The translations under genes and the position numbers were made by a program. Source: an uncultured Saprospiraceae bacterium (lineage in GTDB: Bacteria > Bacteroidota > Bacteroidia > Chitinophagales > Saprospiraceae). From it: DNA of 42,237 nucleotides. The stretch is taken from contig CALDTZ010000079.1 of assembly GCA_937924805.1 (NCBI GenBank), positions 1-42,237 of the forward strand. The letters are read 5' to 3'. Below, piece by piece: positions 24,252 through 33,404 of the stretch (within the stretch, counting starts at the first letter, position 1; every line of letters starts with the position of its first letter). Under the pieces are notes generated by a model. It was not told the DNA's origin. It made no database searches and worked only from the letters and a program-made list of their open reading frames with translations.

Positions 24252-24692
24252 ATGAACAGAAAGAAAATTGGTATTGGATTATTGATCCTCTTATTTGCCA
24301 TACAGTTGATAAGAATTGATAAAACCAATCCTCCGTTGGAGTTGAGTCAAGATTTTATTGCCATTGAAAATCCTGAACCAGAGATCGCACAAATGATTAA
24401 AGATGCGTGTTATGATTGTCATTCTCATAAGACGTCTTACCCATGGTATTCTAATGTTGCCCCTGTATCATGGATGTTGAAAAGTCATATTAAAGGAGGA
24501 CGACAACATTTGAATTATTCTATGTGGGCTAGTTATTCTGATAAAGAAAAAGAACATCACTATCAAGAAATGAAGGAAGTTATTGAGCTTAAACGAATGC
24601 CTATGAAAAGCTATACCTTTATGCATTCAAAAGCTAAATTATCTGAATCACAAAAAGCTTCTTTACTTGATTGGTTTCAATCAAAAATTTAA
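24252..24692 (+). CDS. Heme-binding domain (Haem_bd) protein with one CXXCH
   Basis: A 146-residue protein with a membrane anchor or uncleaved signal (residues 5-20) and one c-type heme site, CYDCH (Cys53-His57), within ACYDCHSHKTSYPWYSNVAPVSW, which is the hallmark of the Haem_bd family of Bacteroidota. The Met near residue 116 may be an axial ligand. Function is thought to be periplasmic electron transfer or heme handling. It lies 11 bp after the GNAT gene and 9 bp before the META lipoprotein. Confidence 0.9.
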   Translation: MNRKKIGIGLLILLFAIQLIRIDKTNPPLELSQDFIAIENPEPEIAQMIKDACYDCHSHKTSYPWYSNVAPVSWMLKSHIKGGRQHLNYSMWASYSDKEKEHHYQEMKEVIELKRMPMKSYTFMHSKAKLSESQKASLLDWFQSKI

Positions 24693-24701
24693 TTCTTTTT
24701 A

Positions 24702-25175
24702 ATGAAAAATATATCGATCTTATTCATATTGTTTTTGGGTTCTATGTTATTTATTGGTGCCTGCGCAAAGAAAGTGAACCCATCTGTACATAGCCATGGG
24801 GATACTTCACATAATCATTCTTCTATTTCATTAAAAGATATTCAAGGGAATTGGAGTCTTGTAGAAATGGATAATCAGAATGTTGCTAAACATAAAGCTA
24901 CCTTAGAAATATCAAAGTCTACAATCAAAGCTTATTCGGGTTGTAATACATTCCACAATATTGTTTATAGCCTCAGAGATGGTGATAACAATGTTTCTTT
25001 GAATGTGGCTGATATGCAAAGCACAACGATTGGATGTAAAAGTGGAAATATAGAAACAGTGTTTATTAAGAATTTAAAGAATACATACAACATTAAAGTG
25101 CCTCAAGGAGTCCTTATTTTATCCACGAATACTGGTTTAGAGCTGATGTTTATCCGTTCTAGGATGAGGAAATAA
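24702..25175 (+). CDS. META-domain (HslJ-like) lipoprotein
   Basis: A 157-residue lipoprotein: signal MKNISILFILFLGSMLFIGA with Cys21, then a His-rich linker (HSHGDTSHNHSS) which may bind metal, then a META domain at about residues 45-150 (GNWSLVEMD, YSGCNTFHN, and TIGCKSGNIETVFIKNL). META/HslJ proteins are envelope proteins linked to heat shock or novobiocin resistance. It closes the small operon, and its 3' end overlaps the convergent GNAT gene by 17 bp. Confidence 0.88.
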   Translation: MKNISILFILFLGSMLFIGACAKKVNPSVHSHGDTSHNHSSISLKDIQGNWSLVEMDNQNVAKHKATLEISKSTIKAYSGCNTFHNIVYSLRDGDNNVSLNVADMQSTTIGCKSGNIETVFIKNLKNTYNIKVPQGVLILSTNTGLELMFIRSRMRK

Positions 25176-25722
25176 GCGATTTTTTTTCTAACGTATACAA
25201 ATGGGTTGGATTATATTTTGTAATCACCTGGTCTACGAATGTTGAATCTCTACTGAATCCGTGTTTTAATAGACATTTTTTGGAAGCATGGTTTTCTATA
25301 TCTACTTTGGCCTGAATTTTTTTTAGATTTAGAGTTGTAAAACAAAAGTGTAAAACGGCATGTAGTGCTTCATGCATATATCCTTTTCCTTGATGTTTTA
25401 CATTTAAATCATAGCCAATTTCTGCTACATTTAGCGAATTGTCGAATTTCCAAACGCCTATTGAGCCAATTAATTTAGTTGATTCATTAATGTTCATTGC
25501 CCATGAAATACCTTCTTTTTTTGCGAAAATTGATTGAATCATTTCAATGATCCCTTTCGCTTCATCAAGTGTTTTAATAGGTTCTCTCGCTGTATATTTT
25601 GTAAAATTTTTTGACGATCTGATTTGGAATATAGCTTCTAAATCCATCATCGTTAATGCTCTTAATAAAAGTCTCTTTGTTTTTATAGTAGGGATTGTAG
25701 AAGGAAGCAGAGGATGTATCAT
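25159..25722 (-). CDS. RimJ/RimL-type GNAT acetyltransferase
   Basis: A 187-residue acetyltransferase of the Acetyltransf_3 type: opening IKTKRLLLRALTMMDLEAIF, central GSIGVWKFDNSLNVAEIGYDL, acetyl-CoA loop VKHQGKGYMHEALHAVL, and late IENHASKKCLLKHGFSRDS. These often acetylate ribosomal protein or other N-termini, but the substrate cannot be predicted here. It converges on the META lipoprotein gene with a 17-bp overlap. Confidence 0.88.
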   Translation of the reverse strand: MIHPLLPSTIPTIKTKRLLLRALTMMDLEAIFQIRSSKNFTKYTAREPIKTLDEAKGIIEMIQSIFAKKEGISWAMNINESTKLIGSIGVWKFDNSLNVAEIGYDLNVKHQGKGYMHEALHAVLHFCFTTLNLKKIQAKVDIENHASKKCLLKHGFSRDSTFVDQVITKYNPTHLYTLEKKSLISSS

Positions 25723-25880
25723 GATTTATTGAGTAGGTATAAAATTTAAAATACTTCTTTTTCTAAATTTAATTGAACGATGATGCAACGTTTTACTTGC
25801 AGATTGACATCTATATAGTATTAGTAACATTCATCATAGAACAACTTTTTTAATCATCAGGACAAAGTAAACTAGCCAAT

Positions 25881-25943
25881 ATGAACAACTTCCATTTTTT
25901 AGTTTTTGTACTATTTTCATTATTTGTTTTAGCTCCTTGCTAG
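25881..25943 (+). CDS. Possible 20-residue hydrophobic peptide ending at a lipobox-like Cys
   Basis: A short reading frame encoding a peptide starting MNNFHFLVFV and ending LFVLAPC, followed at once by TAG. It looks like a lipoprotein signal peptide that stops on the lipid-anchoring cysteine. A further 19-codon frame starts with ATG immediately after the stop in the same phase. It may be a decayed lipoprotein gene or a tiny peptide. It lies in the 291-bp gap between 25722 and 26014, which holds nothing else I can support. Confidence 0.25.
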   Translation: MNNFHFLVFVLFSLFVLAPC

Positions 25944-26013
25944 ATGCTAAAAACCAATGGTTCAAGTTATTTTGTAGCTGATCTAGGATTTAATCTAATT
26001 TGACGATGGTTTT

Positions 26014-27036
26014 TTATTTTAAATCTTCGGGAGTATAGACTTTCCATGGTATGATTGGCGTTCCATCAGACCAATTACCAATATTTCTTTGAAGATCAGT
26101 ATTGCCAAAGGCGTATTCACAATGTATACCTTCGTTGGCACATCTTCTAAGCCCATCATATAGTTTCCAATAGCCATTATAATCTGTAGCATCTAATTTT
26201 GATCCTTTATTTCGATGGTAGGCATAGCCATGGATACCTCCATCTAATGCTTTATCTCTGGAAGAACATTCATTATGACTCGCAGAGATTTTCGGTTTTC
26301 CATGATGATCACTGAGTTGTAATAATAAGTTTCTATTAATTGTGTTAGTTGCTGTTGTAAATATTTTTTTACCAAGATGCTGACCCACTACATCATCATT
26401 TTCAGAAACGACAACGACTAGTTTTATGTCTTTTGAAATATCAAAATATGTATCTAATGTAAAACCGTTGATAGGGCCTGTTCCAGGAGAACATAACATC
26501 GCGGCTTTAATTTTTGGTAGGTTATAATCATCCCAACGAGTTAGCATATTGGCAATAATGGCGCCGCCAAAAGAGTGACCCACCATTGATATCCTTGAAG
26601 GATCACGTTTTATCGAACTTTCGTGATCTATATAGTTAAGTGCTTCATGAATGGCGTGCACCGTATTGGGTATAAATGCTTCATGTCCTGGACTAAAAAG
26701 ATTTTTTTGATAACGAGGGTAGATCACTATATTCCCCTGAAATACTAAGTGCTTTATCCATTTTCCATAGACAATTGGATTGTAATCTGAATACCCATGC
26801 ATAAAAACGATAACAGGTAATTCTTCGTTTTTTGAATCTTTAGGTGTAATCAACCAATAACCATCTTCAGTACTTGCTTTATCCAGTAGGTTAAACGAAG
26901 AATAAATGTAATCATTACTTCCTGGTCCCTTTTCTGGTTGTTCGGGTTGGCTCGGTTTTTTGTCATTTGCTTGATTTATTTGAATAATTCCAAACGTCAA
27001 AAATGAACTAAGCAATAAATTAAAGAGTAATCGCAT
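26014..27036 (-). CDS. Secreted alpha/beta hydrolase (esterase/lipase-like)
   Basis: A 340-residue secreted hydrolase with a signal peptide (about residues 1-23) and a Pro/Gln-rich linker. The nucleophile elbow is GHSFGG (Ser155); the oxyanion segment is IVFMHGYSDYNP near residue 80. Likely catalytic Asp and His lie in the later segments NDDVVGQ (about residue 210) and DGGIHGYAYH. Overall it resembles PET hydrolase/chlorophyllase-like dienelactone-type esterases; the substrate is unknown. It lies downstream of the DUF1272 gene and the propeller regulator gene, all on the minus strand, and may be part of their operon. Confidence 0.85.
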   Translation of the reverse strand: MRLLFNLLLSSFLTFGIIQINQANDKKPSQPEQPEKGPGSNDYIYSSFNLLDKASTEDGYWLITPKDSKNEELPVIVFMHGYSDYNPIVYGKWIKHLVFQGNIVIYPRYQKNLFSPGHEAFIPNTVHAIHEALNYIDHESSIKRDPSRISMVGHSFGGAIIANMLTRWDDYNLPKIKAAMLCSPGTGPINGFTLDTYFDISKDIKLVVVVSENDDVVGQHLGKKIFTTATNTINRNLLLQLSDHHGKPKISASHNECSSRDKALDGGIHGYAYHRNKGSKLDATDYNGYWKLYDGLRRCANEGIHCEYAFGNTDLQRNIGNWSDGTPIIPWKVYTPEDLK

Positions 27037-27094
27037 CTAACCTATATAGAATGATAAAAGATAATAACGAAAGAGTGGTTTTTTTGTTTGTAAG

Positions 27095-27391
27095 TCATCG
27101 TTTTTTAGGCTCGATTTGTTGAAACTTTTTGATCATAGCCTCATAACTAGCTTTATTTTTGGGTTTGTGAATCATTAAGTTTGAAGCAGGATTTATTTTT
27201 ATTTCTTCTTTTGGTCTAATAGGTCTTTTTTCAAAATTGCCTCCACATGATGGACAAACATTTTTAAATAGATCTATTGCACAAGACTTGCAATAAGTAC
27301 ATTCATAACTACAAATCATGGCTTCAGTAGAAGTATTAGGTAATGCTTTTTTACAATGTTCGCAATTTGGTCTTAATGTTAACATGTTCAA
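27095..27391 (-). CDS. DUF1272 zinc-ribbon-like protein
   Basis: A 98-residue protein; the first 57 residues match DUF1272, with eight cysteines (Cys10, 13, 27, 31, 34, 37, 46, 49) in the order LRPNCEHC, MICSYECTYCKSC, VCPSCGGNF, presumably holding two zinc ions. Family function is unknown. A second ATG two codons downstream (MLTLRPNC) is the more usual start. It begins 6 bp after the stop of the propeller-HTH regulator, indicating co-transcription. Confidence 0.88.
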   Translation of the reverse strand: MNMLTLRPNCEHCKKALPNTSTEAMICSYECTYCKSCAIDLFKNVCPSCGGNFEKRPIRPKEEIKINPASNLMIHKPKNKASYEAMIKKFQQIEPKKR

Positions 27392-27397
27392 GGTATT

Positions 27398-30235
27398 TTA
27401 ATAATTCATCATAAATTCGTTGAGGTTGGTTTCTTTTTCTAATGAAAGTTTTTTTCTCAACCGGTATCGACTAATCTCGACACCACGCACCGATATATTG
27501 AGCAGAGGTGCAATTTCTTTCGTTTGTAAATTCATTCTTAGATAAGCACAAAGCTTTTGGTCCTTCGTTGACAATTCAGGAAAATCTTTTTTTAATCGTT
27601 TGATAAAATCATGATGTACTTGATCAAAATGAATACTAAATTTCCCCCAATCATTTTCAAGCCTTAAGTCTGACCGCAATAAACTTCCAATTTTTTTAAT
27701 TTCTTTTTTAGCTTGAGTATCTTTTACATTTCGAACGACTTTCTCAAGTTCTGTTCTTATAATATCTAATGTTTCGTTTTTTTGAAGTAAATGAAGTGTG
27801 GAGGATGCTAATTCTTTATTTTTGTAGATTATTTCATTTTCAAGTTTTTCTGATTTTATTTTTTCCAAATGCCTTTCCGTTTGTTCTTGTTTGAACAATA
27901 AGTCAGCTTCCGTTTTCTTAAATTTTCTTCTCGGGATAAGTAATAACAATGCAAGAATCAATAATCCAAAAAGAGTATATAAAAAGTAAGCAAAAGGTGT
28001 CTCATACCATCCAGGTTTTATGATAAATGAGAAGGATTGAACCTTGTCGATGGCTTTGTTTGATCTAACATGAAAAGTATAATCCTTATTATCTAAATTT
28101 GTATATTCTTTGAATGGCTGTTCGGACCACACCGACCAATCTTCATCAAAACCTTCTAGTTTGTAGGAGAAAAAAAGATCCTTGGGGTTTTCTAACAGAG
28201 CATAATGAAATAATAAATCATTATGGTCATAGGCTAATTTTATGTCTTTTCGAAAAGGTCCGTGGCCTCCATAAATAATACTATCAATACTACTTATGGT
28301 TACGGATGTTAGTGTTGGTTTTAGGTTTGTATTAGGTTTTTGTTTAGTTGGATTATAGTATTGAACGCCATCATTTGTGCACACAAATACTTCATTTTCA
28401 TTAATTGGAAAAAGATATTCAAAACCACCTACGAATAAGCGATTAAGTGCTGGCATAGGTTCGTTAATCGTTGAAGATTTAAATTGATTGTTATTTAATT
28501 TTAATCTTCCTGAAAGTTGATCGCCAATATACCAATAGCTGTTTCCTTTTTGAATAATTCGCTTTATAAAATTGGAGTTTGTTATCGTTTTTGTTTCTCC
28601 TTCTACTTTCTTAAATGTTAGATTTTCATATTGGTATTCAAATAATCCATTTGAATTGCTTACATAAGCTTTATTATCAATATTAAAAACATGCGATTCT
28701 GTTCCATCAAGTAGATGAGTGGAGTCCATTATTGAAAATTTCCAATCTTTATAAGAGCCATTGTGATTAAACAAAAATACTCCTCTGTATGGATGTGATA
28801 CCCAAACATTTTTTTCTTGATCTTTGACTAAAAACCTGGAAGATTCATTAAAATCTGGCACTTTATTTTGCAATTTCCAAGAGCCTTTTGATTTGTGATA
28901 TACGTATAAACCATTATAGGTTCCTTGTATCATAATATTTTCTTCTAACTTCAAACATTTCCAAGAACCATAAATAGAAGATAAAGGCTTTGCTGTTAAC
29001 TTTTTATCAATAATGAAAGCACCATCATTGTGTGAAAGGATTAATTCGTCATCAATAACATCTAAACCCCAAGCTTCTCCTGTTGTATTTGCAATAAATT
29101 GAAAATCTTTTTTTGTAAATGGATCGTAATAATGGCTTGTGTCAATGCAGTATAAGCCAGAGTTTGTTGCGAAAAAATATTTTCCATAAATGTTTTCAAT
29201 ATCAAATACAGCTCCTTGTGTTTCTCCATCAGGCGAAAAATAGGTCATTCCTGTACTAAGTTCAATTTTGTCAATTCCGTTATATGTTCCTGACCATAGA
29301 TTTCCCGTTTGATCTTCTAGTAAAGTACTTATATTGTTGTTTTGTAAACCGTTGCTTTTATTAAGTTTGTATTGTGTTTTTCCATCAGGATTAAGAATTA
29401 TTATACCGCCTAAAAAGGTGCCGATAGCCAAATTGTTGTTTCTTAATTTAATACCCGAATTAATTCGATTAGCTATAAGGTATTGTTGAGCATCATTGTT
29501 AAAAATAGTTGCTTCTTTGCCATCATAGAAATGGATTCCATCCTTTTCAGTAAGTATAAAGAATGATTGATTTCCTGTTGGTATAATGTCAATGATACTC
29601 TTCCCAACAAAATGTTCAGTATTCAAAATTAAATTTGAAACACCATTCTTGTAGGAAAGAATACCTCTATTTAAATCATGAAATAGGATGGCATTATCCA
29701 TTTTCGTTAAACAGGTAATAGTTGATGAAGCATAAATGATTTTGGTTTTATTACCGTCATACAGATAAATAGCATTGTCGGCTCTAAAAACTAACCATTC
29801 GTTTACTTTTTCAATATCCCAAACATCGGTAAAAGAAGCTTGTGAAGAATCTATTGTATGTTTTAAGCTGTGATAACTTAGGTCTCCATTTGTGTCTGGT
29901 TCAAAGTATCCTATGTCGTCTTGTGCACCAAAATAAACTCTATCCTTATGTGAAGTTATGGATCGAATAATAGTCTTGTTTGGAATCTCATAGGTATGCC
30001 AATTGTGGCCATCAAAACTTAAAGCTCCATCGTTGTTTGCCCAAAATAGGCGATTGTTAAAAGCAATGGTAGCATCCCAATTTTGCGTTCCAGCTTTGTA
30101 GGTGTCTCTTGAATAAGATTGTATGATTGGAATTCCAATATTATTTTGTTGAGAAAATAAAATACATGCTAAAATTGAAAAATTCAAAATTAGTAGAACT
30201 CTATAAAACCCGACATTTCCCTTATTTATTCGCAT
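27398..30235 (-). CDS. Membrane one-component regulator: beta-propeller, Y_Y_Y, HTH (LuxR-like)
   Basis: A 945-residue protein with an N-terminal hydrophobic signal (about 11-29), a periplasmic array of two-component-regulator propeller repeats (about 35-640; for example LLEDQTGNLWSGTYNG), a Y_Y_Y domain (for example FFSYKLEGFDEDWSVWSEQP), one membrane helix at about 745-768, a coiled coil, and a C-terminal LuxR-like helix-turn-helix (about 885-940) with KEIAPLLNISVRGVEISRY. It lacks kinase and receiver domains, so it would be a membrane-bound DNA-binding sensor, probably of a glycan. It is divergent from the GH3 gene at 30483, its most likely target. Confidence 0.9.
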   Translation of the reverse strand: MRINKGNVGFYRVLLILNFSILACILFSQQNNIGIPIIQSYSRDTYKAGTQNWDATIAFNNRLFWANNDGALSFDGHNWHTYEIPNKTIIRSITSHKDRVYFGAQDDIGYFEPDTNGDLSYHSLKHTIDSSQASFTDVWDIEKVNEWLVFRADNAIYLYDGNKTKIIYASSTITCLTKMDNAILFHDLNRGILSYKNGVSNLILNTEHFVGKSIIDIIPTGNQSFFILTEKDGIHFYDGKEATIFNNDAQQYLIANRINSGIKLRNNNLAIGTFLGGIIILNPDGKTQYKLNKSNGLQNNNISTLLEDQTGNLWSGTYNGIDKIELSTGMTYFSPDGETQGAVFDIENIYGKYFFATNSGLYCIDTSHYYDPFTKKDFQFIANTTGEAWGLDVIDDELILSHNDGAFIIDKKLTAKPLSSIYGSWKCLKLEENIMIQGTYNGLYVYHKSKGSWKLQNKVPDFNESSRFLVKDQEKNVWVSHPYRGVFLFNHNGSYKDWKFSIMDSTHLLDGTESHVFNIDNKAYVSNSNGLFEYQYENLTFKKVEGETKTITNSNFIKRIIQKGNSYWYIGDQLSGRLKLNNNQFKSSTINEPMPALNRLFVGGFEYLFPINENEVFVCTNDGVQYYNPTKQKPNTNLKPTLTSVTISSIDSIIYGGHGPFRKDIKLAYDHNDLLFHYALLENPKDLFFSYKLEGFDEDWSVWSEQPFKEYTNLDNKDYTFHVRSNKAIDKVQSFSFIIKPGWYETPFAYFLYTLFGLLILALLLLIPRRKFKKTEADLLFKQEQTERHLEKIKSEKLENEIIYKNKELASSTLHLLQKNETLDIIRTELEKVVRNVKDTQAKKEIKKIGSLLRSDLRLENDWGKFSIHFDQVHHDFIKRLKKDFPELSTKDQKLCAYLRMNLQTKEIAPLLNISVRGVEISRYRLRKKLSLEKETNLNEFMMNY

Positions 30236-30272
30236 CTCTTGCTAAAGATAATAGATGAATAGTTGTTGTGAG

Positions 30273-30280
30273 CAAAAATA
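30273..30280 (-). promoter_or_regulatory. Candidate -7 box of the propeller regulator gene
   Basis: Minus strand reads TATTTTTG (30280-30273), an exact TAnnTTTG, with the ATG at 30235. No clear -33 TTG is visible. Confidence 0.4.
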
Positions 30281-30339
30281 ATTGAGATGTAGTCTTGATG
30301 TAGTGTTTTTTGTTGATTAAAATAGATACAAATGGTATG

Positions 30340-30370
30340 TTTATGGATAATTATTACAATTATTCATAAA
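30340..30370. promoter_or_regulatory. 31-bp dyad between the propeller regulator and bglX
   Basis: TTTATGGATAATT (30340-30352) and AATTATTCATAAA (30358-30370) form a 13-bp inverted repeat with one G-T mismatch and the 5-nt spacer ATTAC. It sits about mid-way in the 247-bp divergent intergenic region, where a dimeric regulator of both genes would bind. A near -7 box TATGTTTA (30336-30343) for bglX overlaps its left edge. Confidence 0.5.
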
Positions 30371-30482
30371 ACTACTAAGTGTGAGTCTTATTTACTTTAA
30401 TATTAAATTCTTATTTCGGTAAGGTTAAAAATGTTATTGATAAAAAACGTTGGTTACAAAATAGAATTTTAATCCCAGGAAC

Positions 30483-32747
30483 ATGATCAAGTCGAATACA
30501 ATTCTTTCTATTTTATTTATTGTTGTCACTCTTTTTTCTTGTTCTAAACAAACACAAAAAGTTACATCAGAAATAGTTGAACTTGGTGCAATGGAGCTAT
30601 TGCTGTCAAAAATGACTTTAGAGGAAAAGATTGGTCAAATGACACAATATAATGGATTTTGGGATGCAACAGGCCCAGTACCTGAAGAAGGGTCGTCCAT
30701 GGAAAAATACAATGATTTAAAAAATGGAAGAGTAGGTTCTTTATTGAATGTTTCTGGTGTTGACGAAGTTAGAAAACTCCAAGAAATCGCAGTAAATGAA
30801 ACACGCCTAGGTATTCCGTTGATTTTTGGGTTAGATGTCATTCATGGGCACAAAACATTAGCGCCGATTCCATTAGGGGAAGTTGCATCTTGGGATTTGG
30901 AGGCTATTGAAAAATCAGCACGAATGGCGGCAGAGGAAGCTTCTGCACGTGGAATAAATTGGACATTTGCTCCAATGGTCGACATAACACGCGATGCTCG
31001 ATGGGGTAGAGTGATGGAAGGTGCAGGAGAAGATCCTTTTCTAGGTAGTTTAGTCGGTAAAGCAAGGGTTCGGGGTTTCCAAGGAAATGATTTATCTAAA
31101 AACAACACTTTAGCAGCAACGGCAAAACATTTTGCCGGTTATGGTTTTGCAGAGTCTGGCAGAGATTACAATGCGGCAGATGTAGGATCTGTGACCTTGT
31201 TTAATACCATTCTACCTCCTTTTAAAGCATGCATTGATGTCGATGTTGCTACAGTTATGAACTCGTTTAATACATTAAATGGAATTCCCGCAACTGGAGA
31301 CACCTATTTGCAGCGAGATATTTTGAAAGGTGAATGGGGTTTTAAAGGCTTTGTAATTTCGGATTGGGGATCTGCAGGAGAAATGGTGGCTCATGGTTTT
31401 GCAAAAGATTTAAAAGATGCAGCCATAATTGCAGCAAATGCTGGTTCGGATATGGATATGGAATCCTATGCATACATCAGACATTTGGCGGAAGCGATAG
31501 AAGAAGGAAGTGTTCCTATTAAGTATGTGGATGATGCCGTTATAAGAATTCTGAAGATTAAGGAAGCACTTGGTTTGTTTGAAGATCCGTTCAGATATTG
31601 TGATAAAGAAAGAGAAAATAGCCTTCCATATCACAAAGATCATGCAGCTTTAGTACGAGATATTGCTAAAAAGTCGATCGTTTTATTGAAGAATGAAGAT
31701 GCCTTATTGCCATTGAAGAAAGATCAAAAAAACATTCTAGTCATTGGTGATCTTGCTCAGGATAAAAATAGTCCATTAGGAAGTTGGAGAATTGGATCAG
31801 ATGATAATACGGCAATATCTGTAAATGAAGGTTTAGAAAATAAAAGTGTCTCCTTCTCTTATGAACCTGGTCCTACATTAATTAGTGAACCTGCAACATT
31901 CATAAAAGAAGTGGTCATTAATAATGAAGATAAATCAGGGTTTGATGAAGCCGTAAATAAAGCTAAATCGGCGGATGTAATCATTATGGTATTAGGTGAG
32001 CATGGATTTCAAAGTGGAGAAGGTAGGAGTCGTACAGAATTAGGTTTTCCTGGTTTTCAGCAGCAATTACTTGAAGCAGTTCATGCTGTAAATCAAAATA
32101 TTGTTCTTGTCGTGATGAGTGGAAGGCCACTTATTTTAAATTGGGCAGATGAGCATGTACCAGCTATTCTAGAAACGTGGCAATTAGGTACGGAAACAGG
32201 AAATGCAATTGCGGATGTTTTATTTGGTGACTATAATCCGTCTGGAAAATTACCTATGTGTTTCCCTCGAAGTGTCGGTCAATTACCACTCTATTACAAT
32301 AAACTAAATACTGGAAGACCTGGTCCTTCGGATATGGTGTTTTGGAGTCATTATGGAGATGAAAGTAATGAGCCGTTATATCCATTCGGTTATGGGTTAA
32401 GTTATACCAAGTATGAATATTCTAATTTGTCCGTAACTAAAGATGGGACGAATAATATCTTAGTATCTATCGATGTTAAAAATGTAGGCAATTTTGAAGG
32501 AGAAGAAGTTGTACAACTATACATAAGAGATGTAGTTGCATCCGTTGCTCGTCCAATTAAGGAATTAAAAGGTTTTGAAAAAGTTTCAATTAATCCTGGT
32601 TCCGTTCAAACAGTGAAATTTAAGGTGACAAAAAATGAACTAGGGTTTTTTAATACAAATGGAAAGTTTGTTTTTGAGGCAGGCAATTTTGAAATAATGG
32701 TTGGCCCTAATTCTGTAGAATTAGAGAAAAAAACAATAGAATTATAA
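30483..32747 (+). CDS. bglX: Glycoside hydrolase family 3 beta-glucosidase
   Basis: A 754-residue GH3 enzyme with a lipoprotein-type signal (VVTLFSC, Cys20). The first domain (about 30-380) holds KHFAGYG and the predicted nucleophile Asp294 in FVISDWGS; the second domain (about 400-620) begins SIVLLKNED and contains the acid/base region GEHGFQSGEGRSR. The last 120 residues are an FnIII-like domain (PFGYGLSYTKYEYS onward). It should release glucose from short beta-glucans on the cell surface or in the periplasm. It is divergent from the propeller-HTH regulator. The stop is 1 bp from the convergent tlpA-like gene. Confidence 0.95.
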   Translation: MIKSNTILSILFIVVTLFSCSKQTQKVTSEIVELGAMELLLSKMTLEEKIGQMTQYNGFWDATGPVPEEGSSMEKYNDLKNGRVGSLLNVSGVDEVRKLQEIAVNETRLGIPLIFGLDVIHGHKTLAPIPLGEVASWDLEAIEKSARMAAEEASARGINWTFAPMVDITRDARWGRVMEGAGEDPFLGSLVGKARVRGFQGNDLSKNNTLAATAKHFAGYGFAESGRDYNAADVGSVTLFNTILPPFKACIDVDVATVMNSFNTLNGIPATGDTYLQRDILKGEWGFKGFVISDWGSAGEMVAHGFAKDLKDAAIIAANAGSDMDMESYAYIRHLAEAIEEGSVPIKYVDDAVIRILKIKEALGLFEDPFRYCDKERENSLPYHKDHAALVRDIAKKSIVLLKNEDALLPLKKDQKNILVIGDLAQDKNSPLGSWRIGSDDNTAISVNEGLENKSVSFSYEPGPTLISEPATFIKEVVINNEDKSGFDEAVNKAKSADVIIMVLGEHGFQSGEGRSRTELGFPGFQQQLLEAVHAVNQNIVLVVMSGRPLILNWADEHVPAILETWQLGTETGNAIADVLFGDYNPSGKLPMCFPRSVGQLPLYYNKLNTGRPGPSDMVFWSHYGDESNEPLYPFGYGLSYTKYEYSNLSVTKDGTNNILVSIDVKNVGNFEGEEVVQLYIRDVVASVARPIKELKGFEKVSINPGSVQTVKFKVTKNELGFFNTNGKFVFEAGNFEIMVGPNSVELEKKTIEL

Positions 32748-32748
32748 A

Positions 32749-33399
32749 TTAGCTTTTACAAATTTCTTTAATTTTTTCAAACAGTTTAATTTCATCGCCA
32801 GCGTTATATTTTCTGTCTTGATATACAAGTTCACCATTTTTATCAAAAATGAACGTTTGAGGATATCCGTTTAACTTCCCTGGAAGAACGACTCTAAATT
32901 CTCTATTCCAATCATTATATGTTTCCCATGCCCAATCTTTTTGTTTTGTTTGTTTAGCAAAAGATTCATAATTTTTTTGAAAATCTCCAGAAATAGCATA
33001 CATATTAAAATCTGCTTCTTGGATCCATGAAGGGTATAATGGTTTTATTGCGTTTAGTTTTTTATGACAAGGACCGCAAGTAGTAAGCCAAAACATTAGT
33101 ACGGTTGGTTTTCCATTGCTTTTAAATAACTCATTTGATTTTACAATATTTCCATCGGCATCTTTTAGGTCAAGATCAAAAGGGAAGTTTGGTTCAATCT
33201 CTTGGGTCATCCGAGTCGTTGATACTTTTGAAATCCGATTTGGGATTTTCGATTTTGACGTCGTTTTCATAATATTACCATCCGGTCCAGCCGTTGGTGT
33301 CGATTTTGCTGGTGGCATTTGAGTGGTTGCCATTTTTTTGTTGTTACAAGCGAAGAAGGTAAATGAAAAAACGAAAGAAAGTATTATAAAAGCTCTCAT
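32749..33399 (-). CDS. TlpA-like thioredoxin-fold lipoprotein
   Basis: A 216-residue lipoprotein (signal ending FFAC, Cys18), with a Ser/Thr/Lys-rich linker and a TlpA/AhpC-TSA-like thioredoxin domain from about residue 70. The active site is WLTTCGPCHKK (Cys108, Cys111). It should reduce disulfides of envelope proteins. Its 3' end almost abuts bglX. Upstream is a 9-bp inverted repeat (33407-33439) whose right arm reads TAATATTTG on the minus strand, a -7-like box also present at the thioredoxin pair. Confidence 0.88.
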   Translation of the reverse strand: MRAFIILSFVFSFTFFACNNKKMATTQMPPAKSTPTAGPDGNIMKTTSKSKIPNRISKVSTTRMTQEIEPNFPFDLDLKDADGNIVKSNELFKSNGKPTVLMFWLTTCGPCHKKLNAIKPLYPSWIQEADFNMYAISGDFQKNYESFAKQTKQKDWAWETYNDWNREFRVVLPGKLNGYPQTFIFDKNGELVYQDRKYNAGDEIKLFEKIKEICKS

Positions 33400-33404
33400 T
33401 ATGT

